Shown here piece by piece: positions 8,535-15,134 of a stretch of 15,134 bases of DNA. Both the position numbers and the translations under genes were made by a program. The notes under the pieces were generated by a model. That model was not told where the DNA came from. It saw only the letters and a list, made by a program, of their open reading frames with translations, and did not search any database. Positions within the stretch are counted from its first letter, which is position 1, and each line of letters opens with the position of its first letter. Source of the DNA: Nephromyces sp. MM_2019 (Eukaryota > Apicomplexa > Aconoidasida > Nephromycida). The stretch covers positions 8,962 to 24,095 of the forward strand of contig JADHZB010000240.1 in NCBI GenBank assembly GCA_015657535.1, written 5' to 3'.

Positions 8535-9030
8535 TGTTTTGGTTAATTGAATTGGAGGTATTGGAGACAGAGAGAGAGCCAGATGTGGACTGCAAGAAAG
8601 GTGTAGACCAGTTGATGTTTATATTTTTAGGGGGAGGAATAAGTGAGATTATTATAATGTTAGTAATTTATATCCAGGGTTAGCGCTGGGGTTATATTTC
8701 TGATAGGTTGATTCTTGAATATGTATACCCTTTTAAAAGCTACCCGTTTTAGGTGATAAGAACATTTGTTTTAGTCTTACTAAAATGTTTGGTAGTCTAG
8801 ACAACAAAGTCATAATATAATAAATGTTGTAAAAAAATTTTCTATATCCATATAGAAAGAGTTAGGTAAGCAAAAAACATATATGAAAAGCTAGCTTTAT
8901 CAAAATTTATTTATTATGTTTTTACATCTTAGAAACTAGTACTAAAGCGCAATTGGTGATTTGTAACGATTTTAATCAAATTAACTAGAAACAATTGATG
9001 TAAAATAAAGGAAAAACTCGTAAATTATTA

Positions 9031-9070
9031 TAAAAAGCTCAACAGCTTTTAACAGCTTTCAACAGCTTTT
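9031..9070. repeat. aacagctttt decamer repeated three times, with hairpin potential
   Basis: The decamer lies at 9041, 9051 and 9061 (the middle copy ends in c). It is preceded by aaaaagctc, which can pair with the agctttt of the repeats. Confidence 0.8.
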
Positions 9071-9616
9071 TGATTTAATCCCAATTTTGATCATGAATGA
9101 TTCAAAAAGCTTGTCTAAAGTTCATTGTTTGTGTTTATATCCAAACTTATATCTGGAAACAATTGCAAAATTCTATATACATGATAGCATACACTGTTAT
9201 GCTTGCTTATATTTATATGCTCTGTTAATGTCGAGTTCTATTAAAACAGCTTAGATAAATATTGAAAGAAATTAAAAAATCATATTTAGCTTATTTTTAT
9301 TCAACATTTCTATTTTCTTAATCCAAGTATTTACTTTTAACTAATTATTTAGAAAGCATTAATTGTTTTTAATTTATATCATCAATTCATGAACTATTAA
9401 TATGTAACAAACAATTGTTAACGAAGATGTATATGTATGTATATATATACATATATAAGAAATAAAAAATTTGTAACATAAGTCCTAATATTGTGTATAT
9501 TTATGAATTAATTATGTATATTATATATGAATACTTATTATTTTGGATATCTTCAAAAATTTTTAGCCTTATTGAGTTATTTATTAAGAAAAAGATTTAA
9601 GTAAAATGTATATATA

Positions 9617-9621
<5 letters not shown>

Positions 9622-9655
<34 letters not shown>
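9622..9655. repeat. (AT)n microsatellite
   Basis: A pure alternating AT tract of 34 bases in the intergenic interval. Confidence 0.95.
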
Positions 9656-9657
<2 letters not shown>

Positions 9658-12600
9658 AATCTCTAAACAAACACTTGTGTTTTTAAATATAGATTATGTT
9701 GAAACCATGCATTTGATACTTCTGGTTGACTCTTATATTGTTTAGAGAGCTATCTATATAAATCTTTAACAATACAATTTCTAGTTCTTTATCTTGACCA
9801 AGCAAGATTGTTAATAAAAATTTACACCTTAGATGTTAGTATTCAACAACATATTACGAGTTTTCGTTTCAAAAAAGTAGATATGAAAAAAATTCAATTG
9901 TTTTGTAAATAATAAAGTTCATTTTCGAAAAACAATTAATAAATCGGTTCCATTTTTTCCAAAGCTATTGTGGAATTCATTCAATCAATTTTAAATAAAA
10001 ATTTGATAAAATTTTTTGTATTATAATGCCTTTATTGTGGGTATACTACATATTGGGAATCTTTCTGGGACAATTTGAGCTTATGAGTCAACTTGTTGCT
10101 GTAGTTCCAAACTACCAGTATTAATGTTCTTGTGTTAATTGTCAATCTACTCTTTATGTATAACAATCCTTGTAAAGAAATGATTTGAGATTCCAATTTA
10201 TTTATTCGAATTTTTAGTTCGACATATATGATCTTCAAGTATGTATAAAACTCATTAGATATAGCCTGAATACCTTCTCTTAGATTATATGGGTATTCAA
10301 ATACATATGAAATTAAGTTGAAAAAACTTTCTAGATTATTCCCAAGCAACTAGATTGGGATAATACTTTTGTGGTTTAGAATAAGTTGAGGAGTTTATTG
10401 TGGTGAAGGGCTATAAAATGATGAAATGAAATTTTTAATTTTACATTTTGTTTGGACAAAGAGGAAGTATAAACGATCCCTTCTCACCCATGAAGACCTT
10501 TCAGGCCTATGAGTGCGCCTTCTCATTGTTCCTAAAACTTAAAGAAAGCTATGAATTGGGTAACAATATTACTAATAACTTTCCTGAGTATTTATTAATA
10601 ATGAAATTTTGGTTCCATGGTTGATATAATATGTTTGCTTTGACTCGAATTTGCTAAATTTGGGATTTATTCAAAAATATTGAGTTTTTATAAAAAAATT
10701 TCTTAATGTCTGAATTGAACTTCTATCCTAACTTCTTTTTCTAAATGTCAAAATTCTCGAACCTCTATTCAACCCTTTCCTTATGCTTCTAAAGTATACC
10801 GGAATTACCTAATCTTTGCCCAAAAATCCCTTAATTTTATACAACTATTGTTTAATTTTTATACTCAAGAAAACTGATCTTTATACTTAATTCAACTTAA
10901 GGTGAAACTCAGTTTTCCAAACTCAAAAGTTTTAAATAGGTGTGCTAAAATTTGTTGGCCTCTGCTTGATTTTAATGCTAATTAAGTTCGTATCTGGTGT
11001 TCTCTGAAATGTTGGAAATTTATATATTTTTAAAAAAAATTGCTTTGCCTATTTGAAGCTTAGATCCATTAAAAAGGATATTATATATTTAACCTCTATG
11101 TTTTTCAAAAGTGAAGATGTTTATCCCTACTATCATGAATCCTCCGTGAACTTAAGAAATTTTAATAAAAATTTTATCTAAAAGGATCTTAATTTATTAG
11201 GGCCAATTTCAAGTTTACTTTCGAAAGTAGAGCTCGAAGGAAGTTGCTAACCTAAAATCTCGTTTTATTTTTCTAGCTACTTTGAAGGGGTTTGACAATG
11301 AGTGTAAAATCTGATAGACATTTTATTACTAATCAGTGAAGAAGGAAAATAAAGTTGAACAGCTCACGCAATTGTCAGGGGAAACTTTAGCTATTGCAAT
11401 AAATGCTCGAGTAAATTTTGATTAGATTGAATTGACTATGAAAGGACGTATATATATAGAGTGAAAGAAGTACCTGAAATAGAAAATTTTGGTATTCTTG
11501 AGCAAACGAAAGGAAGTAAGTAGAATCATATCCTGGACAGTTTCAAATTTATTGACAACTAGAAATCATAACCATGACATCTAATCTTACCTTTTATCTG
11601 CTACGCCTAGTTAATTTTGTTAACAAAGCTTTACATAACTTTGTTTAATAATTACATCTTAATTTGTTCAGGAATCAATTTTAGTTAGATTTACTTCATC
11701 ATCAAAAATAAATTCAATTGCTTAGTTTGAATAAATCATTTTCGATTAGCTATTTCCAACCATGTAACATTCATTGAATACCCAAAATTAATTCATTCGA
11801 AATATTTCGACTTATATAAAAGACAAAGAAAAACATCGATTTCCGAATTTTCATTTAGGAGATAAATAGAGTCAATCTTTAGTCATGCTCTAAGCAAGTA
11901 AATAAATTTCTTATAATTTAATCATTTTCCAGATTTGATAAAGCTAATTAAAAAAGCCCAATAGTGTTATGATTCAATTTTAGACATAAATAACTAAGTA
12001 TATAATCCGTATAGTTTATACTATTGTTGAACGAATTCTCGATTTAATTTTGCCATTAGTTTTATAGTTAATTAATAAGGCTGGGCGTAATTTTAAAATG
12101 GTGTAGGTGTTGTAGGTGTGATAACGTGTCGCTTGAATGCTATTCAAACAGTTTATTAGTGTTAAAATGTATATAAGTTAGAAAAGTATTTTTATTATAA
12201 CTAAGATTCCATAAGTAGTTATTACTGTCACTTATATCAAATTTATTGCATATAAGATGGATGAATATATATAGTGCTTAGTCATGCTATTTTATAGCTC
12301 TAATGCTAAATCTACTCTGTTTTTTTTATATTTATTTTAGATAGTGTAAAAAGTTCTCAAATGAAGTCTTAATTTTAGAACATTTTATAAAACACTGCTT
12401 TAAGAATTTGCAATTATTTATTTATGAGAATTCATGTCACTTGTAAAGAATTCAAAATATATATTTGTGTTTTTAATTTCCAGTTTTGTTGTTTATGTAA
12501 AATCATAATCTGAGTTATAAAATTCGATAAAGGTGAATGGAAAAAATTGCATGGATGTAGTTTGAAGTCGATAAATATTATTTCAAGATCTTGAATGAAG

Positions 12601-13706
12601 TCTCGAGTAAATCCTTCATGAGAATGTGCATGTCAAACTACCCCAAAGCAAAGGGTAAAACATAATGTGAATTATAAAAATTGCTAAATGTGACAAGAAT
12701 AAGTGATATTCAAGTGGCTTAAGTTCAAAAGTTTTAATAAATTAAAATGATGCCTAATGAGGCATGTGTGATTGCCAAGTGACAAACTCTTAAGCAATTT
12801 CAACTTGAGAAATTCATTCATCAAGATTATTATGATTTGGGCAGCATGACCAAAATATGATTTATATAGTTTAAAAACCTTGGCCAATTACTAGGTTGTT
12901 TTGGAATTTCTCTAACAATGTTTTCCATATTATTCACCATCTGGGGAAGAGTCCACTGTGAGTGGATTAAGTCTGCTTTGATAATTCGAGATAAGTTGTT
13001 TTAATTCTTTGTGCTTCGGCGTAAATTTTATAAAGCTTTCATTAAATGTTTCTGCGTGTTAATTACTCGTGTTATCTTCGAAAAGTGAGGTTAATTAATA
13101 AAGCCTTCTAGCTGTGTTCATCATATACTTAGATCTGATTGAAACATTACCTCAGTGAATTACGTAAATTTGCTTAAAAAATGAATGTCACCTAGGTGTG
13201 CAAAATGTTGAAAATAGGTAACTCACATGGTGAACCAAATTTTATCATCTATAACTAGTATTCGTCGTAAATAGCTCATAAACCAGCAAACTAGTTTTGG
13301 TCTTTGCTTAGATCAGAATTGCATATAAGATGAATTAAACGAGTTTGGCATTAGCATATCAAAAGTAGCCACCTTAAAAGTAGTAAGTGCAATTGTTTGG
13401 AGTTTTCATTTTCAATCACTAAAAAATTTCCAACATACGTTGCTAAGTTAATAAAAAGCAGAAGCCTCATCTTAGCTACTAATACAATTTTCTCAACTCC
13501 AAAAGCAATCTTCTTTATGACTATACATCTTAAACATTGAACAAACTTAAGTACTTTTTTGATACATTCTATATTTTTTTCTTTATACATTACTGCATTT
13601 AGCTACAAAATCATAAAAACATATAATTCTTAAACTTCCATTGTAATCTATAAAATTGTACTGATTATTAAAGATTTCTTTATACAACTATATAAACATA
13701 GCCAAT

Positions 13707-13828
13707 ATGAGATTAGTTATTCAACGAGTTCACCGAGCTCAAGTCAATTTGCAATCAGATGACTCACTTGTCAATGAAATAAAAGCGGGCATTTTGTGTC
13801 TCGTTGGAGTTGACAGAAATGATACTTG
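13707..13828 (+). CDS. DTD1: DTD1 exon 1 (residues 1-40)
   Basis: The ATG at 13707 gives the canonical MRLVIQRVHRAQV start. The donor is ACTTG|GTAAAA. The split codon TG+G restores the Trp of NDTW, which fixes both splice sites. Confidence 0.95.
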
Positions 13829-14950
13829 GTAAAATTATAAACACATTTAATATTTCAATAGGTCAATAAACAATTGTTATACCTTAATATATCACTGATC
13901 TAATATAGATATAAATCTTTCAAAATAATCACAGGGCAGATGCGGAATATTGTATTAATAAACTATTAAAAGCTCGACTTTGGTCAGGTAACTATTAATG
14001 AAACATCTTAAATTGAAAATGTGCATTTTTATATTTTCCATAGTGGTCCAATTTCATAATACAAATCGTCCATCCTAATATTTAGTATTAAAGCATTTCG
14101 AACCCGAAATAAAAGCATTTACAATAAATTATATACTTGATCTAATGTTGGCGACATATATTTATGTTTGGCAAAATAGAATACTGATTGCTTTCATTAT
14201 GCAATCATTTTATTCCATAGAGCTAACAGTTTAATCAAAAATAACATCTATAGCTAAATCTTAAAAAAAGTTTAAACATTTATTTCTCAATGCCTATAGA
14301 ATGGAATACAAGTGTTGTGGATAACGATTATGGTAATTTTCATAATTCTAGAATAATTTTTGCTTTTACCTTTAGCTTTGTTGTAGTACTATGTAAAAGC
14401 ATTAAATCTTTTGACAATGATTACACTTTTCCTTTTATTATTAGAGTTGCTATTGGTTTCACAATTTACCCTATTAGCCAGCTTGAAGAAAGGTAACAAG
14501 CCTGATTTTCACGCAGGTAAAAAATAAAATTTCTCACTACTTTTACATCAATTTTGTTAAATCCATAGATTAATCTAAGTAAAACAACTTTAGCTACTAC
14601 TTGTTTTTACTTTCGTGAAGAATTTTACTCAAATATATTTATAGTTTATTTGGTGTACTTAAACACATTTTTAAGGGTGAATATTAAGCTTTTGTAAATG
14701 CTTATTTAGATATGAATTTTTTTCGACCTGTGTAAAAGCTGCTTAGAGCCTAATTATTTGTAGTTATGTGAAACAGAGGTTTATAATCTTTTATGAGTAG
14801 TTGTGTTTATATCTCTAGAAGATTTTTTCAAATACTTTACAGCATTGTCACCTGATCCTGCTCATGAAATCTTCAATAAATTTGTTAAGACTTGCAAGGA
14901 AAAATATAAGCCTGAAAAGGTTAAGACTGGAATGTTTGGAAACTATTCAC
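13707..14950 (+). CDS. DTD1: D-aminoacyl-tRNA deacylase, five exons seen, 3' end beyond the window
   Basis: Exons are 13707-13828, 13935-13987, 14300-14332, 14445-14516 and 14843-14950, giving 129 residues plus one base. The enzyme hydrolyses D-amino acids (and glycine on tRNA-Ala) from mischarged tRNA in the cytosol; the family acts as a homodimer. The start MRLVIQRV is the family's invariant N-terminus. Further family segments are GILCLVGVDRNDTW (29-41), RLW, VSQFTL (74-79; the catalytic Ser-Gln-x-Thr motif), KKGNKPDFHA (84-93), KYKPEKVKTGMFGNY (114-128). Introns are short (106, 312, 112, 326 bp) and AT-rich. The NxGPxT motif and C-terminus are missing and must lie in a further exon: the next AG (near 15008) opens a frame without that motif. 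The gene is divergent from the phosphatase across 5.2 kb. Family identity is very secure. Confidence 0.95.
13935..13987 (+). CDS. DTD1: DTD1 exon 2 (residues 41-58)
   Basis: The acceptor is AATCACAG|G. It encodes ADAEYCINKLLKARLWS, the family helix and RLW strand. The donor is TCAG|GTAACT, phase 1. Confidence 0.93.
14300..14332 (+). CDS. DTD1: DTD1 exon 3, 33-nt small exon (residues 59-69)
   Basis: The acceptor is GCCTATAG|AA and the donor TTATG|GTAATT. It reads EWNTSVVDNDY and matches the family segment W-x-x-x-V-x-D before the VSQFTL strand. Phase agrees on both sides. Confidence 0.85.
14445..14516 (+). CDS. DTD1: DTD1 exon 4 with catalytic SQFT motif (residues 70-93)
   Basis: The acceptor is TTATTATTAG|AG, with split codon GAG. 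It encodes ELLLVSQFTLLASLKKG then NKPDFHA. The donor is CGCAG|GTAAAA. A second open frame over the same bases gives a spurious 68-residue product. Confidence 0.95.
14843..14950 (+). CDS. DTD1: DTD1 exon 5 (residues 94-129)
   Basis: The acceptor is TACTTTACAG|CA. It encodes ALSPDPAHEIFNKF, then the EKYKPEKV and TGMFGNY segments typical of the family's C-terminal half. The donor is CAC|GTAAGA, phase 1. Confidence 0.93.
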
Positions 14951-15116
14951 GTAAGATTTTTATTTCACATTAAAAACTACTTATCACAATTATTATTATT
15001 CTTTTAGAAACATATGAGACAATCTTAATAATGATAAATCTTAAACCTTATAAACTTTAGAATTTTTTCATTTTGTCTGATACGAGATTAACTCTAAATC
15101 CTTTCAAAATACATAC

Positions 15117-15134
15117 TATATATATATATATATA
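15117..15134. repeat. (TA)n tract at the window edge
   Basis: A pure TA alternation of 18 bases runs off the right end, probably within DTD1 intron 5. Confidence 0.7.

Larger units (their letters stand above)
8535..13706. other. 5.2-kb interval between divergent genes, no recognisable gene
   Basis: It separates the two start codons and should hold both promoters; no promoter motif can be named with confidence. The base composition is AT-rich without the TG/CA tracts found left of about 8 kb. Open stretches occur on both strands: minus 10349-10032, which has no ATG; plus about 10440-10623; and minus 12887-12684 and 13590-13351. None matches a family I recognise. A purine run (gagacagagagagag) sits just upstream of the phosphatase start near 8570. 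Confidence 0.55.

Noticed and set aside
8368..8550. Plus-strand 60-residue frame opposite exon 1
   Set aside because: It is the antisense shadow of the phosphatase N-terminus.
12684..13590. Minus-strand frames of 67 and 79 residues
   Set aside because: They are Leu/Ile/Lys-rich translations of AT-rich DNA with no recognisable motif or splice support; probably chance.
14290..14496. 68-residue plus-strand frame starting at an ATG
   Set aside because: It runs through DTD1 exon 3, intron 3 and exon 4 in the wrong frame for exon 4, whose true frame reads VSQFTL.
14995..15060. Last DTD1 exon after the AG near 15008
   Set aside because: The frame it opens reads to a stop at 15058-15060 without the required NxGPxT motif, so the true last exon is placed outside the window.

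Overview
The window looks like nuclear DNA of an AT-rich, intron-bearing eukaryote. The best guess is an apicomplexan. The D-aminoacyl-tRNA deacylase has apicomplexan-type wording around its catalytic motif (NYELL/DYELL-VSQFTL, KKGNKPDFH, GxFGNY), and the second gene is a membrane-anchored purple acid phosphatase with the same layout as the apicomplexan GAP50/acid phosphatase family. Placement below phylum cannot be made from the sequence alone. All splice sites inferred here are GT-AG, and every exon junction keeps the reading frame.

Layout. Positions 1-2657 hold no recognisable gene; they are short tandem repeats rich in TG or CA. Positions 2658-8534 (minus strand) hold a seven-exon gene, reconstructed here by hand, for a 494-residue purple acid phosphatase. 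It has an N-terminal hydrophobic signal or anchor, all seven expected metal ligands, a C-terminal membrane span and a short basic tail. Its six introns (about 425 to 1208 bp) are mostly TG/CA microsatellite and minisatellite DNA. Positions 8535-13706 are a 5.2-kb AT-rich interval upstream of both genes, which are transcribed away from each other. It has almost no TG/CA repeats and no gene I can recognise, only a few open stretches that may be chance or decayed coding sequence. Positions 13707-14950 (plus strand) hold five exons of D-aminoacyl-tRNA deacylase (DTD1). Its last exon, with the NxGPxT motif, must lie beyond the right edge. DTD1 introns are short and free of TG/CA tracts.

The most interesting signal is the arrangement of the repeats in the phosphatase introns. 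Read on the sense strand, introns 2, 4 and 6 begin with UG-rich sequence and end with CA-rich sequence, so each could fold on itself. In introns 3 and 5 the repeats are CA-type only. In several introns the repeat itself forms the 5' splice site or takes the place of the polypyrimidine tract. A 20-bp minisatellite occurs 8 times in intron 4 and 13 times, inverted, in intron 2. The two genes have no evident functional link: one is a secretory-pathway or surface phosphatase, the other a cytosolic translation-proofreading enzyme.
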